Shown: positions 1-6,889, numbered from the stretch's first letter. The stretch is 11,873 nucleotides of DNA from CAVPGH01 sp046726955 (GCA_046726955.1 JBKPBQ010000082.1:1-11873); one strand, 5' to 3'. Numbers and translations: made by a program. The notes: generated by a model from the letters alone, not told the origin.

Positions 1-1
1 C

Positions 2-400
2 GCCAAGGGCGGGGACTACATCGACCGCTCGGTGGGGCAGGTGGTGAACGAGCCGTCGACCCGGGTGAAGGTGCTCAAGGAAGAGGGCCTCGACCTCTCG
101 CGCGCCTCGAAGGACAAGTTCGAGAAGGCCCTCGCGATATACTACGAGGACCTCGTGGAGTCGCTGGTGGAGGCGCTGCGGAAGGCGCTCTCCCACGCGG
201 AGAAGCTGCCGAAGACGGAGAGGGCGCTGCCCATCGTGCTCTCCGGCGGCACCGCGAAGCCCCGGGGCTTCCGCGAGCTCTTCGAGAAGACGTTGCGATC
301 GCGTCCGCTGCCCGTCGAGGTCTCCGAGATCCGCATGGCGAGGGACCCCCTCACCGCCACCGCGCGGGGAGCCCTGATCGCCGCCATGTACGAGAAATAG
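2..400 (+). CDS. Actin/MreB/Hsp70-fold ATPase-like protein, C-terminal part only
   Basis: The reading frame is open from the window edge, so the 132 visible residues are the C-terminal part of a longer protein; an internal GTG at 32 is not its start. Near the start of the visible part is GGDYIDRS, which resembles the GG-D/E-x-[FI]-D segment of MreB and Hsp70 ATPase domains. A helical region follows (visible residues about 42-70). Then comes IVLSGGTAKPRGF, which resembles the adenosine-binding loop of actin-like ATPases (hhGG-x-[AS]-x-x-x-G), and the end is ARGALIAAMYEK, like the terminal helix of MreB/PilM-type proteins. The fold is a family-level inference; filament formation and partner cannot be judged from this fragment. 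It ends with TAG, 21 bases before the preferred start of the TPR-AAA gene on the same strand, so the two are probably co-transcribed. It could be closer to MreB, PilM or a DnaK-like protein; the missing N-terminus would decide. Confidence 0.6.
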   Translation, partial: AKGGDYIDRSVGQVVNEPSTRVKVLKEEGLDLSRASKDKFEKALAIYYEDLVESLVEALRKALSHAEKLPKTERALPIVLSGGTAKPRGFRELFEKTLRSRPLPVEVSEIRMARDPLTATARGALIAAMYEK

Positions 401-421
401 CCGGGCTCCAGGAGCGTGCAC

Positions 422-2884
422 GTGCCCCGTCGATCGCGCGACGTCCCGATCGGCGGGACCTGCGCCTTGCTCCTCTTCTCCGTCCTCCTCCCTCCGCCCG
501 CCCGGGCCGCGCGCGAGTGGTACGACTACTACCTCGCCGCCCGCGACCGGCTCATCCCCGCCGGCCGCTGCGCCGACGCCATCAGGGAGCTCGACGAGGC
601 GATCCGGATGAAGCCGGCCTCCGGCCTGAACGAGCAGACCTACGGCCTGCAGTTCATCGACTACCTGCCCTACTACCAGCGCGGGCGGTGCCGCTTGAAG
701 GAAGAGGACTACGGGCAAGCGCTCCTCGACTTCAAGACGGAGGAGGACCGAGGGCCCATCAAGAAGTCGTCCGAGTACAAGGAGTTCTTGCGGTTGCGCG
801 CGGACGCGCAGAGCCAGGAGCAGGCGCGGGTGACCCGGGGGCTGCGTGACGACGCGCAGCGTCTCCTGCGGGAGGCGGCGGATCTCGCGCGCAAGAAGAG
901 CTACGACGAGGCGCTCACCAAGCTCGCCCAGGCGGAGGTCGCGGCCAAGGGCCTCGACCCCGAGATCCTCCGCCAGGTCACGGAGGCGCGGGACAAGATC
1001 CGTGTCACCCAGGAGGAGCTGCAGCTCTCGTCCTCGCGCGCGCAGAGGATCGAGCAGCGTCTGGCGGAGGCGGGGCGCCTGCTCGACGAGGGAAGGGCCA
1101 CGGAGGCGGTCGTCGGATTCGACGACGTCCTCAAGCTCGACGCGCAGAACGCGCGGGCCCTCGAGGGTAAGCGCGCCGCCCAGGAGCGCATCCTCTCCGC
1201 CACCACCCGGCAGAGCCGCGCCGAGAGCTTCCGCGCGGGCAAGGGGCTCTTCGAGGCCGGGCAGTACGAGCCGGCGCTCGCTCCGCTGACGGACGCCGCC
1301 GCCGACCCCCAGAACCACCAGGCCCGCGAGCTGCTCGAGAAGGCCCGGCAGATCGTGGAGGGGATGCGGAAGCAGAAGGAGATCCAGGCCCAGATCGACC
1401 GGCTGATGGCGCGGGGCGAGCGGCTGCTCCAGGAAGGACAGTTCCCGGAGGCGCAGGTCGCCTTCGAGGGAGTCCTGCGGCTCGACGCCGGCCAGGCGCG
1501 GGCCAAGGAGCGGCTGTCGGTGGCCGAGCGCCGCACGGGAGAGGCGCTCTTCGCCCGCTGGTTCCCCAACGAGGGCCCGGGCCTCAGCTTCTTCGCCCCC
1601 CGCGGCCAGGACCTGGACGGGGATCGCACCGTGATGGAGACGCCGTCCCGCACGGCTTCCGTGGCCGGCGTGGCTACGGACGACCGCGGCGTCGACCGGG
1701 TGGAGTTCCACCTCGGGGGCAAGCTCATCGCCGAGCAGCGGCCCCTGCCCTCGCTGGACGCCGGCGCCTCCTTGCGCCTCCTCAACTTCCAGCGCGAGTT
1801 CCCGCTGGAGCCCGGGCGGAACGAGCTCGTGGTCACCGCCTTCGACGGCGCCGGGCTCTCCCGCACGCAGACGTTCGAGATCACGCGGCGGCTGCGGTTC
1901 TACGAGAGCAAGCTCTTCCTGCCCGCGGCCTTCGCGGGTGCTTTGGGGATGATCGGGGCCGGCTTCGGCCTGCAGCGCGCCCGTCGCCAGCGCGCCCGGC
2001 GGCGCCGGTTCAACCCCTACATCGCGGGAGCCCCGGTGCTCGAGGACCAGATGTTCTTCGGCCGCGAGAAGCTCACCGCGCGCATCCTGAACGTGCTCCA
2101 CCACAACAGCCTGATGATCACCGGCGAGCGGCGCATCGGGAAGACGACCTTCCTCTACCACCTGAAGAAGGTCCTTCTCGCGGACGAGCTCTCCGACTAC
2201 CGCTTCTTCCCCGTGTTCGTGGACCTGCAGGGCGTGCCCGAGCACGGCTTCTTCCACGCCCTCATGGGCGACATCGTGGACTCGCTCTTCCTCCTCCCCG
2301 AGACTCGCTCCGCCCTCCGCTACACCCCCGACCTCGAGGAGTACGACGGCCGCGACTTCAGCCACGACCTGCAGCGCGTGCTCGAGGAGCTCAAGACCCG
2401 GACGGACAAGAAGGTGAAGCTCGCGCTCCTCATCGACGAGGTGGACGTGCTCAACGAGTACTCGGAGCGCGTCAACCAGCGGCTGCGCGGAATCTTCATG
2501 AAGACCTTCTCCGAGAACCTGGTGGCGGTGATGAGCGGGGTGGGGATCAAGCGGAGCTGGAAGAGCGAAGTCAGCCCCTGGTACAACTTCTTCGACGAGA
2601 TCGAGATCACCGCGTTCACCCGGGAGGAGGCGGAGGCGCTCATCCGCACGCCGGTGGGCGGCGTCTTCCGCTACGAGCCGGAGGCGGTCGAGAAGATCCT
2701 CGAGCTGAGCGGGCAGAAGCCCTATCTCGTCCAGAAGCTGTGCATCCACGCCGTGAACCACATGCTGGAGGAGGGCCGCACCACCATCCGCGTCTCCGAC
2801 GTGGAGGCGGCGCGCGCCACGGCGTCCCAGGAGGTCTCCGCGGAGGCGGAGCGGGAGCCCACGGGCGTACACGCCTCCGCCTGA
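422..2884 (+). CDS. Envelope-spanning TPR / Ig-like / transmembrane / AAA-STAND ATPase
   Basis: The preferred start is GTG 422: GGAG at 411-414 lies 7 bases upstream, whereas the earlier in-frame GTG at 416 leaves only 1 base. This gives 820 residues. In order: a signal peptide (about 1-29, hydrophobic core ALLLFSVLL, cleavage after ARA); TPR-like helical repeats with charged coiled-coil linkers (about 50-370), the clearest being LLDEGRATEAVVGFDDVLKL and LLQEGQFPEAQVAFEGVLRL; an Ig-like beta domain (about 388-490, with TDDRGVDRVEFHLGG and NELVVTAFDGAG); one membrane helix (about 498-518) followed by the arginine-rich RARRQRARRRR; then a P-loop ATPase (about 529-790) with FNPYIAG and FFGRE, Walker A GERRIGKTT (Lys574) and Walker B LALLIDE (Asp672, Glu673). 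A positive-inside reading puts TPR and Ig domains in the periplasm and the ATPase in the cytoplasm. The ATPase resembles archaeal-type ATPase_2/AAA_16 or STAND NTPases but ends without a winged helix. Role is inferred: sensing or scaffolding in the envelope coupled to ATP hydrolysis. Confidence 0.85.
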   Translation: MPRRSRDVPIGGTCALLLFSVLLPPPARAAREWYDYYLAARDRLIPAGRCADAIRELDEAIRMKPASGLNEQTYGLQFIDYLPYYQRGRCRLKEEDYGQALLDFKTEEDRGPIKKSSEYKEFLRLRADAQSQEQARVTRGLRDDAQRLLREAADLARKKSYDEALTKLAQAEVAAKGLDPEILRQVTEARDKIRVTQEELQLSSSRAQRIEQRLAEAGRLLDEGRATEAVVGFDDVLKLDAQNARALEGKRAAQERILSATTRQSRAESFRAGKGLFEAGQYEPALAPLTDAAADPQNHQARELLEKARQIVEGMRKQKEIQAQIDRLMARGERLLQEGQFPEAQVAFEGVLRLDAGQARAKERLSVAERRTGEALFARWFPNEGPGLSFFAPRGQDLDGDRTVMETPSRTASVAGVATDDRGVDRVEFHLGGKLIAEQRPLPSLDAGASLRLLNFQREFPLEPGRNELVVTAFDGAGLSRTQTFEITRRLRFYESKLFLPAAFAGALGMIGAGFGLQRARRQRARRRRFNPYIAGAPVLEDQMFFGREKLTARILNVLHHNSLMITGERRIGKTTFLYHLKKVLLADELSDYRFFPVFVDLQGVPEHGFFHALMGDIVDSLFLLPETRSALRYTPDLEEYDGRDFSHDLQRVLEELKTRTDKKVKLALLIDEVDVLNEYSERVNQRLRGIFMKTFSENLVAVMSGVGIKRSWKSEVSPWYNFFDEIEITAFTREEAEALIRTPVGGVFRYEPEAVEKILELSGQKPYLVQKLCIHAVNHMLEEGRTTIRVSDVEAARATASQEVSAEAEREPTGVHASA

Positions 2885-2904
2885 GCTGTGAGAGACTAAA
2901 GCTC

Positions 2905-2920
2905 CTTCGCCAGGGCGAAG
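2905..2920 (+). promoter_or_regulatory. Hairpin overlapping the ribosome-binding site of the second ATPase gene
   Basis: CTTCGC (2905-2910) and GCGAAG (2915-2920) form a perfect 6-bp stem with the 4-base loop CAGG, ending one base before the ATG at 2922. The only Shine-Dalgarno-like run at usable spacing, AGGG at 2912-2915, lies in the loop and first stem base. The pairing is directly visible. That it reduces translation, or couples it to ribosomes arriving from the upstream gene, is inference. No T-tract follows, so it does not look like a terminator. Confidence 0.45.
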
Positions 2921-2921
2921 C

Positions 2922-3959
2922 ATGCGCAATCCCTTCATTGCCGGGAGCTGGGTTCGCGGCGACAACTTCTTCGGACGCTCCGCGATCCTGCGGGAGGTCC
3001 TGGAGGGCCAGCGGCACTCGCTGTGGATCCTCGGCGCGCGCCGGCTCGGCAAGACCTCGCTCCTGAAAGAGCTCGAGCTGCGCGTGCAGCAGAGCCGGGA
3101 CACCCCCTACGTCGCGCTCTACTGGGACCTCCAGGGCAGCGGCGACGGCCGCGGGCTCGCCGAGACGTTCCTGGGGAGCGTCGAGGACAGCGAGCCGTTC
3201 CGGCGGGCCACCGACATGTCGGTCGAGGACCTCGAGGACCTGTCGGTGATCGACATGCTCACGACGCTCGTGCGCCGCACGGTGCGCAGCGGCTGGCGGC
3301 TCCTCCTCCTCGTGGACGAGGCGGAGGAGCTCCTGAGCGTCGCCCGCAACGAGCCCGCCATCCTCCCCCGCCTGCGCCGCGTCCTCCACAAGGGCGCGGA
3401 CGTGCGGGCGGTCCTCACCTCGACCCGGCAGCTCGCGCGGCTGAACGACCGCACCGACTACGCGACCTCGCCCTTCCTCCAGGGCTTCATCCCGCCCGTC
3501 TACCTGACGCCGCTCGCCCCCGACGAGTGCCGGGCCCTCCTCGCCCGCGGCAACTTCTCCGCCGCGGACGTGGACTTGATGATGGAGCGCACCGCGAACC
3601 ACCCCTTCCTGGTCCAGCTCATCGCGAGCCGGCTCTTCGAGAGCAAGGACCTCGGGGCGACGCTCGACCAGGTGGCGGCGGACGAGATGGTCGCGAACTT
3701 CTTCGCCGTGGACTTCCAGACGCTCGACCCCGTCGAGCAGGCGATCCTGGAGGACGTGGCCCGGGAGGGCACGCGAGGACGGCGCGAGCTCGCCCAGGTG
3801 GCGGGACGCAGCGAGGAGGCCGTCGATCCCCTGCTCTACGGCCTCACCCGTCTCGGCTACCTCACCCCCGAGAAGAACGAGTACCGCTTCGGCAACTGGT
3901 TCTTCGAGCGCTGGCTGCGCCGCGTCTCCGCGGCGCGGACGAGCGAGGTCCGTCGGTGA
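2922..3959 (+). CDS. Soluble AAA/STAND-type ATPase with C-terminal winged helix
   Basis: This 345-residue protein has no signal peptide or membrane helix and should be cytoplasmic. It opens with RNPFIAG and DNFFGR, the same signature that begins the ATPase domain of the upstream protein. Walker A is GARRLGKTS (residues 38-46, Lys44), the G-x-RR-x-GK-[TS] form common in the ATPase_2/AAA_16 and STAND-like group. Walker B is LLLLVDE (Asp132, Glu133), and VLTSTR (164-169) is a likely sensor-1 strand. ANHPFLVQLIASRL (225-238) corresponds to GQKPYLVQKLCIHAV in the upstream protein. Residues about 268-335 look like a winged helix (ILEDVAREG, ELAQVAGRSEEAVDPLLYGLTRLGYLT, ending NWFFERWL), as in Orc1/Cdc6-like and STAND proteins, where it may bind DNA or act in autoinhibition. 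The start is fixed because the family signature begins at residue 2. It lies 37 bases after the previous stop and overlaps the next gene by 4 bases. I infer that it works with the membrane-bound paralogue, perhaps as a mixed oligomer; substrate and output are unknown. Confidence 0.85.
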   Translation: MRNPFIAGSWVRGDNFFGRSAILREVLEGQRHSLWILGARRLGKTSLLKELELRVQQSRDTPYVALYWDLQGSGDGRGLAETFLGSVEDSEPFRRATDMSVEDLEDLSVIDMLTTLVRRTVRSGWRLLLLVDEAEELLSVARNEPAILPRLRRVLHKGADVRAVLTSTRQLARLNDRTDYATSPFLQGFIPPVYLTPLAPDECRALLARGNFSAADVDLMMERTANHPFLVQLIASRLFESKDLGATLDQVAADEMVANFFAVDFQTLDPVEQAILEDVAREGTRGRRELAQVAGRSEEAVDPLLYGLTRLGYLTPEKNEYRFGNWFFERWLRRVSAARTSEVRR

Positions 3960-4216
3960 TAGTCGGGGTGAACCGGATCTTCCCGTACGAAGGCAAGGAC
4001 TACCACATCCAGGTGGAGGACCTCGGGGAGGGCCAGGCCGCGTTCGAGGTCCGCGTCTACGACCAGGGGGCCGTGCGCTGGCGCAAGAAGGTGGGTTACG
4101 GCGACATCCTCGCCAAGGGGCTCACCCACCTCGAGCAGGACGAGGAGCTGCGATCGCTGATGGAGAAGACCCTGCACACCGTGCAGGCCGCGATCGCCAA
4201 GGGCAAGCTGACCTGA
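3956..4216 (+). CDS. Small 86-residue hypothetical protein coupled to the ATPase gene
   Basis: The start is GTG 3956, which overlaps the ATPase stop as GTGA (4-base overlap) with GAGG at 3945-3948, 7 bases upstream; this arrangement indicates translational coupling. The frame stays open far upstream, but that part only shadows the ATPase gene. The protein is 86 residues, soluble, with no signal peptide. The first half is predicted beta-rich and alternating (NRIFPYEGKDYHIQVEDLG, then AAFEVRVYDQGAVRWRKKV). The second half is a charged helix (EELRSLMEKTLHTVQAAIAKGKL). I do not recognise a named family. Its position suggests an accessory or partner subunit of the two ATPases or of the actin-like protein. 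Normal composition and tight spacing make it very likely a real gene despite its size. Confidence 0.8.
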   Translation: MIVGVNRIFPYEGKDYHIQVEDLGEGQAAFEVRVYDQGAVRWRKKVGYGDILAKGLTHLEQDEELRSLMEKTLHTVQAAIAKGKLT

Positions 4217-5724
4217 CCCAAGCCGTCCGCCGCCGCGCCGTCCTCGCCCTCTTCGCCGCCGTCCTCGTCGCCGCCGCCACGCTCTCGCCGCGCCTCGTTC
4301 CGTTCGACATGGACGAGCTCGTGGGGTACCACGCCCTCGGGTGCGCCAGTCATCCCCTGAGTCGGCAGTTCCACGTCTTCCGCGAGGGCTGCGGCCAGTA
4401 CGGCCTCCGGCCGCCGTTCCTGCCCGTGACGCTTCCCTTGCGGTCGTACCTCTACATCGGCAGCCTGCCCGTCCTGCCCTTCTATCCGCTCTGGAAGGTC
4501 CTCGACGACCCGGTCGCGGTGCGCGTGCAGGGGGCTCTCTTCCTCCTCGCCGCCATCCTCCTCGGGGCCCGGGTCGTGGGCACGTCGTGGCCGCGCGCGG
4601 CGCTGGCCGCGTTCGTCTTTCCGCTCTTCGTGGGGTCGTTCCTGGTGGACACGGGACCGGTGGGCCTCCAGCTCGTGCTCCTCTTCGCCGCGCTCAGCCT
4701 GCTGAAGAGAGGCGCGACCTCTGGAGACTCGCCGATCCGGGACGCCGCGCTCGCGGGCTTCCTGTGCTTCCTGGGGCTCTGGGTGAAGCTGGTTTTCGTG
4801 TGGCTGCTTCCCGCGGTGGTCGCCTATGGTGTCCTGCAGTACTCGAGGCGGCCACGGCGGATCTTCGGTCTCGCCTCCGTTGCCTTCCTGGCGTGCTTTC
4901 TAGCCCCCAGTGCCGTTCTGCTGCTCTCGCGCGACTCGCAAGGCCTCCCCTACTACGAGGTCCTGTCCGTCGGCCGCTTCTCCCTGGAGCCCCAGTCGAT
5001 CGGGACGGTGGCGACCGGCCTCTTCGCGTACGTTCGCAACGGGTCTTCGCTCGCCCCGCGATCGGTGTTCTTTCCGGAGAGCGTCGTCGACGCGCTGCCG
5101 CTCCTCATCGCGGCCGCGATCCTCGTGTCGGGCCTCGTCGGCGAGCGCCGCCACGACGTCGCCGTGTGGACGGGCGCGGCGGCCGTGACGTTCGGGATGA
5201 CGGTTCTGAGCGGAAGGGCCCTGGCGAGCCACCACCTCGCATTCACGATGGCCTTCGTCTTCCTCGCGCTCGGGGCCAGCCTGGCCAGAATGGCGAGAAG
5301 GACGGGCTTGACGGCGGTGGGCGCGCTGATGACGCTCTTCTGGGCATCGCTCCTTCCTCGCGCGCCCACGACGGACCCTCACAGCAATCGCGCGAAGGAC
5401 GAGCTCCTCGCCTGGATCCGCTCGGAAGGGCTCGACAAGTCGACGGTCCAGCTCCACGCGTCGTGGGGGACGTACTACATCGCCCACCTCTTCGGAGACC
5501 CTGACGAGATCGTGCTCTTCGCGCGCAAGTTCGCGCGGGAGCCGGACTACCTCGTCGCGGCGCGGGACGTCGCCCGCGCGCAGCGGCGGTCGATCCTGCT
5601 CATCACCTGCGAGCCCGAGCGGTTCCGCCCCGACGTGATCGAGGCGCTCCTGGGGCCGCCCGTTGCCGAGCGCCGGTTCTCGAACTGGCTGGCCCTCGAG
5701 TACGGTCCGCCGCCGGCTTCTTGA
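4213..5724 (+). CDS. Polytopic membrane protein, GT-C glycosyltransferase-like (probable CTG start)
   Basis: The first ATG in frame is 4309, giving 471 residues, but it falls inside the motif PFDMDELVGYH. The 32 codons before it encode TQAVRRR and a clean hydrophobic helix (LALFAAVLVAAATL). That is the usual N-terminus of GT39/ArnT-like GT-C enzymes: a cytoplasmic Arg patch, a first membrane helix, then an acidic D-x-[DE] motif in the first external loop. No ATG, GTG or TTG exists in this stretch. CTG 4213 overlaps the preceding TGA as CTGA, with AAGGG at 4199-4203, so I take it as the start (503 residues). About ten hydrophobic segments follow to roughly residue 385. The C-terminal 120 residues are soluble (AWIRSEGLDKSTVQLHASWG, LLITCEPERF). 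GT-C enzymes move sugars from polyprenyl-phosphate carriers at the outer face of the inner membrane; activity here is inferred from topology and DxDE, and acceptor and donor are unknown. It could be a non-enzymatic membrane protein. Confidence 0.7.
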   Translation: MTQAVRRRAVLALFAAVLVAAATLSPRLVPFDMDELVGYHALGCASHPLSRQFHVFREGCGQYGLRPPFLPVTLPLRSYLYIGSLPVLPFYPLWKVLDDPVAVRVQGALFLLAAILLGARVVGTSWPRAALAAFVFPLFVGSFLVDTGPVGLQLVLLFAALSLLKRGATSGDSPIRDAALAGFLCFLGLWVKLVFVWLLPAVVAYGVLQYSRRPRRIFGLASVAFLACFLAPSAVLLLSRDSQGLPYYEVLSVGRFSLEPQSIGTVATGLFAYVRNGSSLAPRSVFFPESVVDALPLLIAAAILVSGLVGERRHDVAVWTGAAAVTFGMTVLSGRALASHHLAFTMAFVFLALGASLARMARRTGLTAVGALMTLFWASLLPRAPTTDPHSNRAKDELLAWIRSEGLDKSTVQLHASWGTYYIAHLFGDPDEIVLFARKFAREPDYLVAARDVARAQRRSILLITCEPERFRPDVIEALLGPPVAERRFSNWLALEYGPPPAS

Positions 5725-5748
5725 CGCTCCCTTCCCATCCTTATTAAT
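5721..5748 (+). promoter_or_regulatory. Putative sigma70-type promoter of the M55 peptidase gene
   Basis: TTGACG at 5721-5726 closely matches a -35 box. It is followed by an AT-rich patch, TTATTAAT (5741-5748), that stands out in the GC-rich surroundings. ATTAAT (5743-5748) gives 16-base spacing; TATTAA (5742-5747) gives 15. A start near 5755 would leave a short leader before ATG 5773. The -35 overlaps the stop codon of the previous gene. It is a consensus match only. Confidence 0.45.
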
Positions 5749-5772
5749 GTGCCGCGCACGAACGGAGGCCTG

Positions 5773-6840
5773 ATGAAGCTGCCCGCGGCCGGACTTGGTA
5801 TCTGCCTCGCGCTCTCGCCCCTTCCCGCCCGCGCGGCCTCGCCGCCGCGCATCCTCGTCATCTACGACATGGAAGGCGTCTCCGGGATCGACCGCGAGGC
5901 CCTCACCGACTCGCAGAACCCCGCCTATCCCGAAGGCCGGAAGTACCTGACCGCCGACGTCAACGCAGCCGTACGCGGGCTGAAGGCGGGAGGCGCGGGG
6001 GCGATCTGGGTCCAGGACGGCCACGGATCGGGCAACGCCAACGAGCCGGACGTCCTCCTGGACCAGATGGACCCGCGGGCGAGCTTCGACTTCCGCGACT
6101 TCGACTTCGACCCGTACTCGACCGGTCTCGACGCCTCGCTCGACGGCATCGCCTGCATCGGCATGCACGCCCGGGCGGGAGAGCAGGGGTTCCTCGCCCA
6201 CACCTGGACGCTCGAGCCGTCGTTCCGGGTGAACGGCGTCGACCTCACGGAGACCCAGATCATCGCGCTCTCCGCGGCCCGCTTCGGCGTGCCCGTGATC
6301 ATGACCTCGGGCGACGACGTGCTCGGCGATCAGCTGAAGACCGCGCTGCCGGACGTCGAGTACGCCACCGTCAAGAAGGCGGTCTCCCGCGCGAAGGCCG
6401 AGCCCCTGCCCCAGGACGAGGTGCAGCGGCGCATCGAGGCGGCGGCGCGCCGCGGCATGGAGAAGCTCCTCGCCGGCCGGTTGCGGCCGTACTACATGCA
6501 ACCGCCCTTCGTCTTCGAGATCGGCTTCCAGAACGCCGCCCAGGCCTCGCGCGTCCGCTCCGACAAATCGGTCGACCTCGCCGGGGACCGCACCGTCCGC
6601 TTCACGGCGCCGTCCTTCGTCGAGGGCTACGAGAAGTGCAAGCACTTGATCGCCCTCGCCACCGCCGAGCGGACGTCGCTGCTCACGCGGCTGCTCGGGC
6701 AATCGGAGGACGGCAAGAAGATGCTCGAGCGGTACCGCGAGCTGCTCCTGCAGCGCTGGCTCGAGCCCGACACGCTGCCGGATTGGGCGCGCGACCAGCC
6801 TCCGCCTCCGCCCCGGAAGCGCTTCCACGGCGACAACTGA
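5773..6840 (+). CDS. Secreted M55-family (DppA-type) D-aminopeptidase
   Basis: The start is ATG 5773, with GGAGG at 5764-5768. An in-frame GTG at 5749 is rejected because it abuts the likely -10 box and spoils the signal peptide. The 355-residue product begins with a signal peptide (about 1-21, MKLPAAGLGI to ARA), placing it in the periplasm or outside. The mature part opens with LVIYDMEGVSGI. Positions matching the known zinc ligands of Bacillus subtilis DppA (Asp8, Glu10, His60, His104, Glu133) are Asp32, Glu34, His84 (in QDGHG), His132 (in IGMHARAG) and Glu160 (in VDLTETQ). His143 in LAHTWT matches the catalytic His115. The near-constant offset supports a full active site. DppA is a decameric zinc enzyme that releases N-terminal D-amino acids from short peptides. 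Here a role in D-Ala-containing wall peptides or peptide scavenging is inferred. It is longer than DppA (about 270 residues) because of the signal peptide and a charged, proline-rich C-terminal extension (ending QPPPPPRKRFHGDN). It converges with the efflux operon. Confidence 0.9.
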   Translation: MKLPAAGLGICLALSPLPARAASPPRILVIYDMEGVSGIDREALTDSQNPAYPEGRKYLTADVNAAVRGLKAGGAGAIWVQDGHGSGNANEPDVLLDQMDPRASFDFRDFDFDPYSTGLDASLDGIACIGMHARAGEQGFLAHTWTLEPSFRVNGVDLTETQIIALSAARFGVPVIMTSGDDVLGDQLKTALPDVEYATVKKAVSRAKAEPLPQDEVQRRIEAAARRGMEKLLAGRLRPYYMQPPFVFEIGFQNAAQASRVRSDKSVDLAGDRTVRFTAPSFVEGYEKCKHLIALATAERTSLLTRLLGQSEDGKKMLERYRELLLQRWLEPDTLPDWARDQPPPPPRKRFHGDN

Positions 6841-6889
6841 CCGCACGCCGCGAACTGTTCTCGGGACCAGTGAGGTTCCGCGCTTCGCG

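Noticed and set aside
416..421. Alternative GTG start for the TPR-AAA gene at 416.
   Set aside because: Only one base separates it from the GGAG ribosome-binding site; the GTG at 422 has normal spacing.
846..1289. Arg/Ser-rich + strand frame inside the TPR region that looks like a basic low-complexity protein.
   Set aside because: It is an off-frame reading of the TPR gene, and its composition follows from the codon bias of the real frame.
2640..3602. A 320-codon - strand frame opposite the end of the TPR-AAA gene and the second ATPase.
   Set aside because: Its product is Arg/Pro/Ala/Glu-rich without motifs, while the opposite strand carries Walker motifs and family signatures.
3023..3955. 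In-frame upstream extension of the small 86-residue gene.
   Set aside because: It overlaps the second ATPase in another frame and is Arg/Pro/Gly-rich; the GTGA overlap at 3956 with a proper ribosome-binding site is the better start.
5749..5772. Alternative GTG start for the M55 gene at 5749.
   Set aside because: It abuts the likely -10 element and would put a non-hydrophobic stretch before the signal peptide; the ATG at 5773 follows GGAGG.
4900..6846. Long open frame on the - strand (648 codons) under the membrane protein and M55 genes.
   Set aside because: It is antisense to two genes with clear protein features, and its composition is low-complexity and charged. It is explained by stop-codon scarcity at high GC.
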